From NCBI RefSeq assembly GCF_003666245.1, contig NZ_MJLZ01000013.1, positions 1 through 64,000 of the forward strand: a DNA stretch of 64,000 bases, in the 5' to 3' direction. The position numbers and the translations under genes are program-made. Numbering within the stretch: the first letter of the stretch is position 1; each line of letters starts with the position of its first letter. This document shows positions 31,661 through 41,119 of the stretch, in pieces. The notes beneath the pieces were generated by a model. That model ran no database searches and was not told where the DNA came from. It saw only the letters and a program-made list of their open reading frames with translations. This stretch comes from Brenneria alni. Lineage in GTDB: Bacteria; Pseudomonadota; Gammaproteobacteria; Enterobacterales; Enterobacteriaceae.

Positions 31661-32050
31661 CTATTGTGCGATACGCTTATTAATGAAAGGCGAGGACAGA
31701 GTAACCACCGATGGCATTCCATCACAGATCGCGGCATGGTCGATCGATGTTAACCTCATTCCCGACTTATCCAGACGACTGACCTGCCAGCTTCCCGGCG
31801 GGATTGCCTCACCCTCTTTTACTCGCTGCCATTGGCTTTCCGATTGCGCCAGCCACCCCACCCATCGCTCACCTGAACCAATAACACCTTTTAATTGCCA
31901 CTGTTGCATATCGTCGACCCGGGTGCAGCGCTCTGCTGATACAGGATGGAAAGGATCACGGCTAACATTCGCTGCCACTCCCGCCACTATGCTGAATAAG
32001 ACTATAAAAAACAGTACGACATATATTGCTCCGATAATCCTATTCCACAT
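31661..32050 (-). CDS. hofP: HofP, PilP-like protein
   Basis: A small bitopic protein (129 residues) with one N-terminal membrane helix (IIGAIYVVLFFIVLFSIVAG) and a short periplasmic domain with two cysteines (RCTRVDD, AAICDGM), as in HofP/PilP-like proteins. It overlaps the hofO end by 11 bases and precedes hofQ by 104 bases. Sequence conservation in this family is low, so the name rests on position and topology as much as sequence. Confidence 0.85.
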   Translation of the reverse strand: MWNRIIGAIYVVLFFIVLFSIVAGVAANVSRDPFHPVSAERCTRVDDMQQWQLKGVIGSGERWVGWLAQSESQWQRVKEGEAIPPGSWQVSRLDKSGMRLTSIDHAAICDGMPSVVTLSSPFINKRIAQ

Positions 32051-32576
32051 CTTCCCTCCGTTGAGCCACCGGTTTCACCAATGTCATTTCAATGTGCAAA
32101 ACACCGTCCGTCGACTTCATTGCCAATTGCTCAATTCGTAAAACATGCGGTAGCCCGATAAACTGACGCAACATATGCAAGAGTGCCTGATAGTCAGCGC
32201 TAAAGGTTAATAACCACGCCCTGCGATTGCTCTGTTGACCATCGAGTTGCCAGGAAAGCAATGACGCGCTGGATTGTAACAACATCGTCGAGACCAACTG
32301 AGCCGCCATATCTGCATGGAATGGCGTATTTGCTGCTTGCCACTCAGCTAACTGCCTCTGCATGACGATAAGCGTCGGCATCGTTCGCTGTTGCTGCTGA
32401 ATATGTTGCACAGCGGTGTACTGCTGCTTAATCTGCTGTTTAACTTCTGCTATTTGCTGCTGTTCCCCCCTCAAAACCAGCCATATTCCCAGCAATAAAA
32501 AACCGCTAATCAGGACAATTTGCGCTATCACCAATACCCACAGTGGCTTACTTATCCAGACAAGCCAGTTAAACAT
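32040..32576 (-). CDS. hofO: HofO, PilO-like protein
   Basis: A bitopic inner-membrane protein, 178 residues from ATG 32574-32576 (FNWLVWISKPLWVLVI). It has one membrane helix at about 10-35, a Gln-rich coiled coil at about 40-75 (EQQQIAEVKQQIKQQ) and a ferredoxin-like C-terminal half, the PilO layout. GTG codons upstream (up to 32603) overlap hofN and are less likely. E. coli HofO is about 30 residues shorter. Confidence 0.85.
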   Translation of the reverse strand: MFNWLVWISKPLWVLVIAQIVLISGFLLLGIWLVLRGEQQQIAEVKQQIKQQYTAVQHIQQQQRTMPTLIVMQRQLAEWQAANTPFHADMAAQLVSTMLLQSSASLLSWQLDGQQSNRRAWLLTFSADYQALLHMLRQFIGLPHVLRIEQLAMKSTDGVLHIEMTLVKPVAQRREDVE

Positions 32577-32580
32577 CGAA

Positions 32581-33150
32581 TTAGTCACCGTTCCCCCCAC
32601 CACCGGTTGAGTCAGTGGACGCCCAATCCGCCTGAAGAGAAAAACGCAATAACGAGCGATCGCTCTGCTGTCTTAACGCCTGGAGAAGTTGAACTCGTCC
32701 CAACGCCGGATGGCGGCCCAGTGAGCGATTTAACGCCACAATATCGGTATAATTTTCACTCAACCCGGAGATCAACAGATGTTCTCCGCGATCGGCAATA
32801 TCTGTCAGCCAGAGACGCCGGGGTATCATTGACGCCATCTGTTCCAGCAGACTCAGGTAGCGTTGGTTGTGCCGCACCCCTGCGGTATCGGCATCACGTT
32901 GAGCCTGATAATCCCGCAATGTATTCCACATCTGGCGGGTTTGCTGGTAGTGCGCAATCCATTGCCGCCGTTGCTGCGATATATCACTCAGTTCACGCTG
33001 TAACATTAGTCGTTGCTGATGCCAGACCGTGTAAAACCCACCGAGCGTTACCGTGATTAATGCCAGTTGCAGCAGCAATAACATCAGCCAGTTGCGCGCT
33101 CGCCGACGTAACCGTTGCTTACGCCAGGGCAAAAGATTAACCAGCAGCAT
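32581..33150 (-). CDS. hofN: HofN, PilN-like protein
   Basis: A bitopic inner-membrane protein of the PilN family, 189 residues. The family N-terminal motif VNLLPWR is at residues 4-10, followed by a basic stretch, a membrane helix (about 20-42), a coiled coil, and the domain with PRRLWLTDI. It lies two bases after hofM. Confidence 0.9.
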   Translation of the reverse strand: MLLVNLLPWRKQRLRRRARNWLMLLLLQLALITVTLGGFYTVWHQQRLMLQRELSDISQQRRQWIAHYQQTRQMWNTLRDYQAQRDADTAGVRHNQRYLSLLEQMASMIPRRLWLTDIADRGEHLLISGLSENYTDIVALNRSLGRHPALGRVQLLQALRQQSDRSLLRFSLQADWASTDSTGGGGNGD

Positions 33151-33152
33151 TT

Positions 33153-34004
33153 TCAGTTATCTCCAGGCCGCAAAGCTAAACCGCCCGCAATAACAAATGC
33201 GGTTGGAAAATCAGGTAAAGGTGGCTGCATCTGGTCAAAAGCAGCCAGCGGAGACCAGGGAATCAACACGTCGGGTGTGTTGTTGGTTAACTCCGGCAAT
33301 GTGCTGCTGTAATAGACTGCATCGTGGGCGGCTTTAGGATAGCGGGCGCTTACCAACGACAAAATATTCTCATAAGATATCCATTCATCAGGGGGTATTA
33401 CGCCAAACTCAAAGGCATGATTCAGCGGGGATATCCATAACCAACTGTCCGCCAGCCGATGCAGTAACACATGGTTATCTTTAAGCCCCGCTGACTTCGC
33501 CATACCACGAATGGCACAGGTTGAAACATCGACGATTTCGGGATGTAAATCCGCAGTACGTAGACATTCAAGCCAATTATTCAGCTCACGCCGCCGTGCA
33601 GCGGTAATCAATAAAGCGCCCGGCGTATGGGGATCCTCACGATAGTCCATTGACAATAAATCACTGCTTACCGGCATCTTACGTGCAGCCAGGGTTTCTA
33701 TGTACCTGTTGCGCTCAGGCTCTTGCAAACGGCTGTCCGGCATAGGCAAACGCTGCTGTAATACCAACTGGGCGGGAAACCCTACCCGCAGTGAAATATG
33801 GCGGGGCAATAGCCTTCGCCATTTTAGTAAAGTCTCACAAAGCGCCTCGGTATGGTGTAAACTACCTGTACGTAACGTGTCGCCCGGTAGTGGGAACTGC
33901 CACCAGTGGCGAAGCTGCCAGCCGTAGCGACGGCGCTGAACCGCCAGGGCACGCATAAACCCGTTTTGTATATCTAACCCAACCCGCCAGATGTGATAAG
34001 CCAT
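33153..34004 (-). CDS. hofM: HofM, PilM-like actin-fold protein
   Basis: A cytoplasmic actin-like protein of the PilM family that would bind the N terminus of HofN. From ATG 34002-34004 (AYHIWRVGLDIQNGFMRALA) it has 283 residues, with GLDI as the phosphate-1 region and SLRVGFPAQLVLQQRLPMP. It is the first gene of hofMNOPQ, divergent from mrcA. AAGGAG lies 12 bases upstream, rather far. An ATG at 34046 would add 14 residues. Confidence 0.92.
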   Translation of the reverse strand: MAYHIWRVGLDIQNGFMRALAVQRRRYGWQLRHWWQFPLPGDTLRTGSLHHTEALCETLLKWRRLLPRHISLRVGFPAQLVLQQRLPMPDSRLQEPERNRYIETLAARKMPVSSDLLSMDYREDPHTPGALLITAARRRELNNWLECLRTADLHPEIVDVSTCAIRGMAKSAGLKDNHVLLHRLADSWLWISPLNHAFEFGVIPPDEWISYENILSLVSARYPKAAHDAVYYSSTLPELTNNTPDVLIPWSPLAAFDQMQPPLPDFPTAFVIAGGLALRPGDN

Positions 34005-34140
34005 GTTCAAACCGATCTCCTTATCTGTTACAAAGAACGCATCCACAGTTAAAAGAACGTATCCACAGTACTGGCTTACCTTTATACTAGCGCGCGATTG
34101 TTTATAAACTGTCCAAACGCTATTGAATGGAAAATCTCAG

Positions 34141-36699
34141 GTGAAGTTCGTAAAGTATTTATTCATCCTTGCAGTGACTTGCATCCTGCTGGGAGCTGCC
34201 TCGATATATGGTCTGTACCGCTATATCGAACCACAATTGCCCGATGTCGCCACACTGAAAGATATTCGGCTGCAAACGCCTATGCAGGTATACAGCGCCG
34301 ATGGCGAATTGATCGCTCAGTTCGGTGAAAAACGCCGTATTCCACTGAAGCTGGAACAGATTCCGCCGGTATTGATACATGCGTTTATTGCGACCGAAGA
34401 CAGTCGCTTCTATGAACATCACGGTGTCGATCCGGTGGGGATTATCCGTGCCGCGTCGATTGCGTTGACCTCCGGTCATGCTTCCCAGGGCGCCAGCACC
34501 ATCACGCAACAGCTTGCCAGAAACTTTTTCCTTAGCCCGGAACGCACCCTGATCCGTAAAATCAAGGAAGTCTTCCTGGCTATACGTATTGAACAACTCC
34601 TCACTAAAGATGAAATTCTTGAGTTATACCTGAACAAAATCTATCTCGGTTATCGCGCTTATGGCATTGGGGCGGCCGCGCATGTCTATTTTGGCCGTCC
34701 GGTCGATCAGCTTACGCTCAGTGAAATGGCCATGATTGCCGGTTTACCGAAAGCGCCTTCCACCTTTAATCCACTCTATTCCTATGATCGCGCAATAGCG
34801 CGGCGTAATGTGGTTCTGGCGCGAATGCGAGATGAAAACTACATCACTCAGGCTCAATATGATGAAGCGCGTAATGAAAAACTGGTGGCCGACTACCACT
34901 CACCGCAGATTTCGTTTTCCGCCCCTTATCTGGCGGAAATGGTGCGCCAGGAAATGGTCAAACGTTATGGCGACAATGCCTATAACGATGGTTACAAGGT
35001 CTATACCACTATCACCAGGAAATTGCAGTTAGCCGCACAGGACGCTTTACGTAACAATGTCCTCGCGTATGACATGCGCCACGGCTACCGCGGCCCGACC
35101 AAAGTACTGTGGAAAATTGGCGAAAGCGCCTGGAATCAGGCCAGAATCGTCACCACACTGAAAAGCCTGCCGGTTTATGGTCCGTTGTTACCGGCAGTTA
35201 TTATCGATACCGACAGCGACAAAGCCACTGCGATGATGGCTGACGGCAGCAATATTTCATTGCCGATGGCAGGTATGCGCTGGGCCCGACCTTATCGTTC
35301 CGATACGCAACAAGGCCCTACGCCCAAACGGGTGACCGATGTTGTGCAGACCGGCCAGCAGGTGTGGGTACGGAAAGTGGACGACGAGTGGTGGCTTGCT
35401 CAGGTGCCGGATGTGAACTCGGCTCTGGTGTCTATCAACCCGACCGACGGTGCGGTTGAAGCACTGGTAGGCGGGTTCGACTTCAATCAAAGCAAGTTTA
35501 ATCGCGCAACGCAGGCGCTGCGCCAGATTGGCTCCAACATTAAGCCATTCCTCTATACTGCCGCAATGGACAAAGGTCTGACGCTCGCCACGATCCTCAA
35601 TGACGTGCCGATTACGCGTTGGGATCCGGGTGCGGGTTCAGACTGGCGGCCGAAAAACTCACCGCCAACGTATGACGGCCCTATCCGTTTGCGTCAGGGG
35701 CTGGGGCAATCCAAGAACGTCGTGATGGTGCGCGCCATGCGCGCCATGGGCGTGGATTACGCCGCAGAATATTTGCAGCGTTTCGGCTTTCCGAAACAAA
35801 ACATTGTCCCGACGGAATCACTGGCGCTGGGTTCCGCCTCTTTCACGCCACTACAGGTGGTTCGCGGTTATGCGGTAATGTCGAACGGGGGCTATCTGGT
35901 CGATCCCTATTTTATTACCAAAATAGAGAGCGAGGCAGGCGGAACCGTCTTTACCGCCACGCCCAGGGTGGTCTGCGATACCTGCAATTTACCGTTGGTT
36001 TATGGTGAAACACAGCGTGCCGCGACACTGTCTGTGGATAGTATGGAAAATGTCGCCACATCCAGAGAACGCCCGATGCAGAATGCATTGCCGATGCCGC
36101 AACTGGAGCCAGTTACGCCGCTGGCGGCCCAGCAAAATACCGCACAGCCTTATGCGCCGCATGTTATCAGTACCCCGCTGGCTTTCCTGATTAAAGACGC
36201 GCTTAACAGTAATGTGTTTGGCGAACCGGGCTGGATGGGGACGGGCTGGCGCGCAGGCCGTGAACTGAAACGCCGTGATATCGGCGGTAAAACCGGCACC
36301 ACCAACAGTTCCAAAGATGCCTGGTTCTCGGGTTATGGCCCTAACCTTGTTACCTCTGTTTGGATCGGTTTTGACGACCATCGCCGTAACTTAGGCGCCA
36401 GCAGCGCTTCCGGCGCTATCAAAGATCAGATATCAGGCTATGAGGGTGGGGCGAAAACAGCCCAACCTGCCTGGGATGATTTTATGAAAGCGGCGCTGGA
36501 TGGCGTTCCCGAACAGCCGCTGACACCACCGCCCGGTATCATCAGCGTGGCTATCGATCGCAGCAGCGGCAAGCTGTCTAGCGGTGGCGGCAACAGCCGT
36601 TCCGAGTTCTTCATTGAGGGGACACAGCCAACGGAATATGAAGTACATGAGGTTGGAACGACATTGATGGATAACGGGCAGAGCGAAGAATTGTTCTGA
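34141..36699 (+). CDS. mrcA: Penicillin-binding protein 1A (class A PBP)
   Basis: Bifunctional peptidoglycan glycosyltransferase and DD-transpeptidase. I start it at GTG 34141, giving KFVKYLFILAVTCILLGAAS as in E. coli and 852 residues (850). An in-frame ATG at 34123 would add six. Membrane anchor about 5-27; glycosyltransferase motifs ATEDSRFYEHHGVDPVG, GASTITQQLARNFFL and LYLNKIYLG; transpeptidase motifs SxxK as SNIKPF, SKN as GQSKNVV, and KTG as GGKTGTTNSSKDAWF. The OB-type insert lies between. Divergent from hofM, as in K-12. Confidence 0.99.
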   Translation: MKFVKYLFILAVTCILLGAASIYGLYRYIEPQLPDVATLKDIRLQTPMQVYSADGELIAQFGEKRRIPLKLEQIPPVLIHAFIATEDSRFYEHHGVDPVGIIRAASIALTSGHASQGASTITQQLARNFFLSPERTLIRKIKEVFLAIRIEQLLTKDEILELYLNKIYLGYRAYGIGAAAHVYFGRPVDQLTLSEMAMIAGLPKAPSTFNPLYSYDRAIARRNVVLARMRDENYITQAQYDEARNEKLVADYHSPQISFSAPYLAEMVRQEMVKRYGDNAYNDGYKVYTTITRKLQLAAQDALRNNVLAYDMRHGYRGPTKVLWKIGESAWNQARIVTTLKSLPVYGPLLPAVIIDTDSDKATAMMADGSNISLPMAGMRWARPYRSDTQQGPTPKRVTDVVQTGQQVWVRKVDDEWWLAQVPDVNSALVSINPTDGAVEALVGGFDFNQSKFNRATQALRQIGSNIKPFLYTAAMDKGLTLATILNDVPITRWDPGAGSDWRPKNSPPTYDGPIRLRQGLGQSKNVVMVRAMRAMGVDYAAEYLQRFGFPKQNIVPTESLALGSASFTPLQVVRGYAVMSNGGYLVDPYFITKIESEAGGTVFTATPRVVCDTCNLPLVYGETQRAATLSVDSMENVATSRERPMQNALPMPQLEPVTPLAAQQNTAQPYAPHVISTPLAFLIKDALNSNVFGEPGWMGTGWRAGRELKRRDIGGKTGTTNSSKDAWFSGYGPNLVTSVWIGFDDHRRNLGASSASGAIKDQISGYEGGAKTAQPAWDDFMKAALDGVPEQPLTPPPGIISVAIDRSSGKLSSGGGNSRSEFFIEGTQPTEYEVHEVGTTLMDNGQSEELF

Positions 36700-36707
36700 G
36701 CGTCCAC

Positions 36708-36733
36708 AAAAAGCGCAGGAAACTGCGCTTTTT
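36708..36733. terminator. Bidirectional terminator between mrcA and nudE
   Basis: A perfect eleven-base stem AAAAAGCGCAG / CTGCGCTTTTT with the loop GAAA lies nine bases after the mrcA stop. A runs and T runs flank the GC core, so it works in both directions. Confidence 0.92.
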
Positions 36734-36742
36734 ATTCACAGG

Positions 36743-37294
36743 TTACTGGCGACTTAGCCAGTCCTGAGTCAAAAACAACGCACTGACATTACGCGCTTCC
36801 CGAAAATCCGGGTCCTGTAATAACGACATCATATCACTCAATGGCCAGCGCACTTTCGGCATCGGTTCCGGCTCGTCGCCTTCACGACTTTGCGGATACA
36901 GCCCACGCGCTACCACAATATTCATCTGGCTGGAAAAATAGGACGGCGCCATCGTCAACGTCGCTAACAGATCTATTTGCTCCGCGCCAAATCCCGCCTC
37001 CTCCATCAGCTCCCGGTTGGCTGCTTCAAATACCGTCTCGCCGGGGTCAATCAGCCCTTTAGGAAAGCCAAGCTCATATTGCTCAATACCCACCGCGTAT
37101 TCACGGATTAGCAGCAGTTCATCATCAATAATCGGCACAATCATCACGGCTTCCCGCCCGGTTGGGCGCATTCGCTCATAAACCCGACGTGCACCATTAC
37201 TGAACTCCAGATCGATGGATTCAACATTAAACAAGCGCGAACGAGCAACCGTTTCTACCTTGAGAATTTTAGGTTTCTGCAGGTTATGACTCAT
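36743..37294 (-). CDS. nudE: NudE, ADP compounds hydrolase (Nudix)
   Basis: A Nudix hydrolase acting on ADP-ribose, NADH and Ap3A. The 183-residue product carries the Nudix box GLIDPGETVFEAANREL-x-EEAGF near residues 80-100, preceded by REYAVGIEQYELGFPKG. Length 186 in E. coli. Convergent with mrcA. Confidence 0.96.
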   Translation of the reverse strand: MSHNLQKPKILKVETVARSRLFNVESIDLEFSNGARRVYERMRPTGREAVMIVPIIDDELLLIREYAVGIEQYELGFPKGLIDPGETVFEAANRELMEEAGFGAEQIDLLATLTMAPSYFSSQMNIVVARGLYPQSREGDEPEPMPKVRWPLSDMMSLLQDPDFREARNVSALFLTQDWLSRQ

Positions 37295-37422
37295 AATGGC
37301 CCCATAGAGAAATTACGATCAGGCCGACACCTTAATTAGCCAAGCCATAATTATCGGTAACGTTTACCTTCATTAAGGATGCCGGGGTGCCGCAGAATGA
37401 AAAGAGATCGTTAATATTCTTT

Positions 37423-37438
37423 TTTGATCTTGTTCACA
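37423..37438. promoter_or_regulatory. CRP-like site in the nudE-igaA gap
   Basis: TTTGA-TCTTGT-TCACA on the plus strand (TGTGA-N6-TCAAA on the minus strand) matches nine of ten core bases of the CRP consensus and has A/T flanks. It lies about 130 bases upstream of nudE and 300 bases upstream of igaA. The rest of the 447-base A+T-rich gap (37295-37741) has a possible igaA -10 (TAAAAT at 37694-37699) but no other clear feature. Confidence 0.4.
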
Positions 37439-37741
37439 TTGTGCGTTAACAGTAGCCCCCGCTGCAACTCTCATGATCATGAATTTACTTTTTTATAACA
37501 TGGGAAGTGCATTACCTTTATTGAAGTAAAAAATAAAAAGTCAATAACCTGTCGAAAAATCAGATTATCCTCATGTCAGATACCTTATCTGATTGTTACT
37601 ATCATCTCCTTGCGTGGATCTTTCCTGTTATTTTTCTGCTAAAAATCTAATAAAACAAAGCCATACGGGTTATCATCGATTGGATAAGTTTGTTAAAATC
37701 CGGCACAAACAGGGAGTAAGTCACATTGGAATGGAGATGAC

Positions 37742-39892
37742 ATGAGCACAATATTTACCCTATTGGCTATATTGTTTGCCTGTCTGATCGCTGTCGGAGG
37801 TTTTATCAGCTACCGTATGCGCTGGCGCTTACCGTTCGTTCACCCTTTACCGGTGACGCCCTCGTTACTTCGTCAACTAACGCCTGAAGAGCGCGTCGCC
37901 GTTGAGCATTATCTTGCGCAGGAGAATAACCAGAAAACGACGCCACTTGATACACCTACCGCTCAACCCAGACTTCCCCGTTCATTACAAAGCAATCGCG
38001 TCTATCCGATCACCCATACCATTACCCGTTATGGCCTGAGTACCGACTCACAGAATAATTGGCGATATTATATTGATACGCAGGAGATTCACCTGCCCCC
38101 CTGTTGGGAACAGTATATTACCGAGAATAACACCGTTGAATTAATTAAAACCCGTTCAATTCCGCTGGTTATTTCCCTGAATGGACACTCATTAGTGGAA
38201 TGCATCGATAACCATCCGGTAATGTCCGTCCCTGAAATTCCAATGCCCAACGCCTCCATTCATCATGAAGAACATGAAAACGCTGAACTGGTGACCATTC
38301 GTAAGGAAACCAGGGAAGAACATGCCATACACCACTCGGCTGGGCTGAAAGAAGCTGGCGTTCTGTGTCTGGCATTCCTGTTGCTGTTAATCAGTCTTAA
38401 CAGCCCAATGGCCCTTCTGCCCTGGTTGACCGGTACGGCAGCGCTGCTCGCAGGCTGGAGTCTCTGGCAGCTTTTCCGATCCCCTTCAGAGCACGAGTTG
38501 CGGGATGTCCATTGTCTTCACGGCACACCGCAAGGTCTCGATCTTTTTGGTGAATCTAATCAAAATCAGTCCGGTAACATCTCGCTGGGTAATATCGACC
38601 TTATCTATCCCCCACACTGGCAACCCTATATCGCGCTTGATTTAGGAAGAAAAACGGATGTCGATATTTATCTTAACCGGCAGGTTATCCGTCAGGGTGA
38701 ACACCTTTCGTTACATGACGAAGTAAAAAATTTTCCCCTGCAACGATGGGGTAAAAACCTGCTGCTGGCTGCCGGATCGCTTCTCAGCCTGATCCTCTTA
38801 TTGACCTATGTGCCGCTAGGGCTGCCATTAAAGCTCAGTATGGCCTGGCTACAGGGGGCGCAACATATTCAGGTCACTCAGGTTGACGAGTTGGAAAAAA
38901 TGCCGCTCAAAATTGGTGACACCCTGGAAATCCAGGGGACAGGGATGTGTTATGTCCCGTTCGGGATCCGTCCCTCAAGTAACGGCCCGGCCTATGCTTT
39001 TACGCCTTTTGACTGCTCCGCGATTTACTGGAATAAGGCCGATCCTTTACCTTTGCCGGAATCCGATATCATTGAAAAAGCCTCGGCACTGCATAACATA
39101 GTCAATAGCCAGTTACACCCACAGACAGATAAAGAAGGCCAGGTTAACTCACAGTTGGCCTCCGCCATTCAGAAATCAGGCATGATCCTGCTTAATGATT
39201 TTTCCGGTATTGTGCTCAAAACACAGGATCTTTGCGAGCAGGAAAGGGACTGTTCCCGGCTGAAAAATGCATTGATCAATCTGGGCAATGTGAAGAACTG
39301 GGATACGCTGGTAAAACAGGCCAGAACGGGATCGCTTAAGGGCATGAACGTCTTGCTGCGTCCGGTAAGCGCAGAGACGCTGGAATCACTGGTTAACAGC
39401 TCAACTAACTTTTTCTTCAACCAGGAAATCAACAACGCCGCTGATTTACTCAATAGCCCTCCCCCTGGCGGCTTTTTAATTCGTAGTGATGAAGGACGCC
39501 AATTTGTCAGTCATCCATTACCTCCCATGCCGCTGCATGAATACCGGGCCTCAGACCAGTGGCAAGAACTCCAGCGGTTGTCAGCCATGTTGTTACACAC
39601 ACCGTTTAATGCCGCTGGCATCATCACTAAACTCAGCACCGATGCCAATGGCACTCAGCATATTGGCCTGCACAGCGAACCAGATGTTATAACACTGTGG
39701 CGTTATCTCGGCAGTTGCCTGCTATTGCTGATTTTTTCCGCTACGCTTTCCATCAATGCCGTGCTGTTGGGAATAAAAGTACGCAAGAGTAAGCAGCGGG
39801 TAACTCATATTCAGCATTATTACGCCAAACGTTTTGGCTCCGCAGTATCATCGGCATCCCTGATGGATAACCGCACGAACCTACCCAGATAA
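37742..39892 (+). CDS. igaA: IgaA/YrfF, inner-membrane brake on the Rcs phosphorelay
   Basis: IgaA holds the Rcs envelope-stress system off by binding RcsD, and is released by RcsF. The 716 residues (711 in E. coli) have an N-terminal helix at about 3-22, a cytoplasmic domain, two helices at about 207-243, another near 340-360, a large periplasmic domain, and a C-terminal helix near 650-680. Four periplasmic cysteines, in GMCYVPF, FDCSAIY and LCEQERDC, correspond to the two disulfides known from Salmonella IgaA. First gene of igaA-yrfG-hslR-hslO. Confidence 0.97.
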   Translation: MSTIFTLLAILFACLIAVGGFISYRMRWRLPFVHPLPVTPSLLRQLTPEERVAVEHYLAQENNQKTTPLDTPTAQPRLPRSLQSNRVYPITHTITRYGLSTDSQNNWRYYIDTQEIHLPPCWEQYITENNTVELIKTRSIPLVISLNGHSLVECIDNHPVMSVPEIPMPNASIHHEEHENAELVTIRKETREEHAIHHSAGLKEAGVLCLAFLLLLISLNSPMALLPWLTGTAALLAGWSLWQLFRSPSEHELRDVHCLHGTPQGLDLFGESNQNQSGNISLGNIDLIYPPHWQPYIALDLGRKTDVDIYLNRQVIRQGEHLSLHDEVKNFPLQRWGKNLLLAAGSLLSLILLLTYVPLGLPLKLSMAWLQGAQHIQVTQVDELEKMPLKIGDTLEIQGTGMCYVPFGIRPSSNGPAYAFTPFDCSAIYWNKADPLPLPESDIIEKASALHNIVNSQLHPQTDKEGQVNSQLASAIQKSGMILLNDFSGIVLKTQDLCEQERDCSRLKNALINLGNVKNWDTLVKQARTGSLKGMNVLLRPVSAETLESLVNSSTNFFFNQEINNAADLLNSPPPGGFLIRSDEGRQFVSHPLPPMPLHEYRASDQWQELQRLSAMLLHTPFNAAGIITKLSTDANGTQHIGLHSEPDVITLWRYLGSCLLLLIFSATLSINAVLLGIKVRKSKQRVTHIQHYYAKRFGSAVSSASLMDNRTNLPR

Positions 39893-39986
39893 TCGCGAAG
39901 CTCGGTGACGTTATGTTATTCTGACAGGAGCGCCGCATTAATTTCCCCACCACGATTTCTGGAATCATTCTGTATCTGGAGTATTT

Positions 39987-40673
39987 ATGAGCCCCCATGT
40001 TAACTGGCACGATATTGACACTGTTATATTAGATATGGATGGCACACTGCTTGATCTGGCTTTCGATAACTACTTCTGGTTGCAGCTAGTCCCGCAGTCA
40101 CTCAGTCATAAACGCGGCATCAGCCTTGAACAGGCACAACAGCTCATCACCACAGAGTACCGGGCGGTGCAGCACACGCTCAACTGGTACTGCTTCGATT
40201 ACTGGAGTGAGAAACTAGGGCTGGATATCTATCAGATGACCACGGATATCGGCGCCCGCGCCCGCCTGCGAGAAGATACTACCCCATTCCTGACAGCGCT
40301 GCGCAACAGCGGAAAACGGACGATTCTGCTGACTAATGCCCACCCGCATAGCCTGGCGGTTAAGATTGAACACACCGGGTTGGATCAGCACCTTGATTTA
40401 TTACTTTCCACCCATACTTATGGGTATCCGAAAGAGAATCAGAGGTTATGGCAGGCCGTGCAGCAGCAAACCGGTTTCGATCCGGCCAGAACGCTGTTTG
40501 TTGATGACAGCGAACCGATTCTGGACGCCGCCAAAGCCTTCGGCATACGCTATTGTCTGGGCGTCAGTAATCCTGATTCCAGTCAGCAGGAAAAATCATT
40601 CCAGCAACATCCATCAATGAATGACTATCTTGGGCTGTTACCGTCGTTGCATCAGTCGGTAAATCCCCGTTAA
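39987..40673 (+). CDS. yrfG: GMP/IMP nucleotidase YrfG (HAD family)
   Basis: A HAD hydrolase that dephosphorylates purine nucleotides in E. coli. The 228 residues have motif I ILDMDGTLLDLAFDNYFW, motif II LLTNAHPHSL, Lys in YGYPKENQ, and motif IV FVDDSEPILDAA. Length 222 in E. coli. It lies 94 bases after igaA and 12 bases before hslR. Confidence 0.95.
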   Translation: MSPHVNWHDIDTVILDMDGTLLDLAFDNYFWLQLVPQSLSHKRGISLEQAQQLITTEYRAVQHTLNWYCFDYWSEKLGLDIYQMTTDIGARARLREDTTPFLTALRNSGKRTILLTNAHPHSLAVKIEHTGLDQHLDLLLSTHTYGYPKENQRLWQAVQQQTGFDPARTLFVDDSEPILDAAKAFGIRYCLGVSNPDSSQQEKSFQQHPSMNDYLGLLPSLHQSVNPR

Positions 40674-40685
40674 TCAGGAGGATTC

Positions 40686-41096
40686 ATGATGAAAGCACGC
40701 GAGAATTCTGGCGAAACCATCCGTCTGGACAAGTGGCTTTGGGCGGCCCGTTTCTATAAAACACGGGCTATTGCCCGCGAAATGGTTGATGGCGGCAAAG
40801 TTCACTACAACGGGCAGCGCAGCAAACCCAGCAAACTGGTTGAACTGAATGCCGAAATTACGTTACGCCAGGGGAACGACGAGCGCACCGTTATTGTTTG
40901 CGCGCTCAGTGGTCAGCGTAGAACCGCCGCAGAAGCACAGGCGCTGTATCAGGAAACCACCGGTAGTATCGAAAAACGGGAAAAGCTGGCGCTGGCGCGA
41001 AAAATGAATGCGCTAACCATGCCGCACCCGGATCGTCGTCCTGATAAAAAAGAACGGCGGGATCTGATTAAATTTAAATACAGCGATCAGCAATAA
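40686..41096 (+). CDS. hslR: Ribosome-associated heat-shock protein Hsp15
   Basis: Hsp15 binds free 50S subunits that still carry a nascent chain, through an S4-type RNA-binding domain ([19 protein letters not shown] and [19 protein letters not shown], residues about 12-75). The C-terminal basic helix has [16 protein letters not shown]. Tandem ATG codons occur at 40686 and 40689; the second has better spacing from AGGAGG, giving 135 rather than 136 residues (133 in E. coli). Confidence 0.97.
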   Translation: MMKARENSGETIRLDKWLWAARFYKTRAIAREMVDGGKVHYNGQRSKPSKLVELNAEITLRQGNDERTVIVCALSGQRRTAAEAQALYQETTGSIEKREKLALARKMNALTMPHPDRRPDKKERRDLIKFKYSDQQ

Positions 41097-41119
41097 CTGT
41101 TACCCAGCGAGAGAACACT

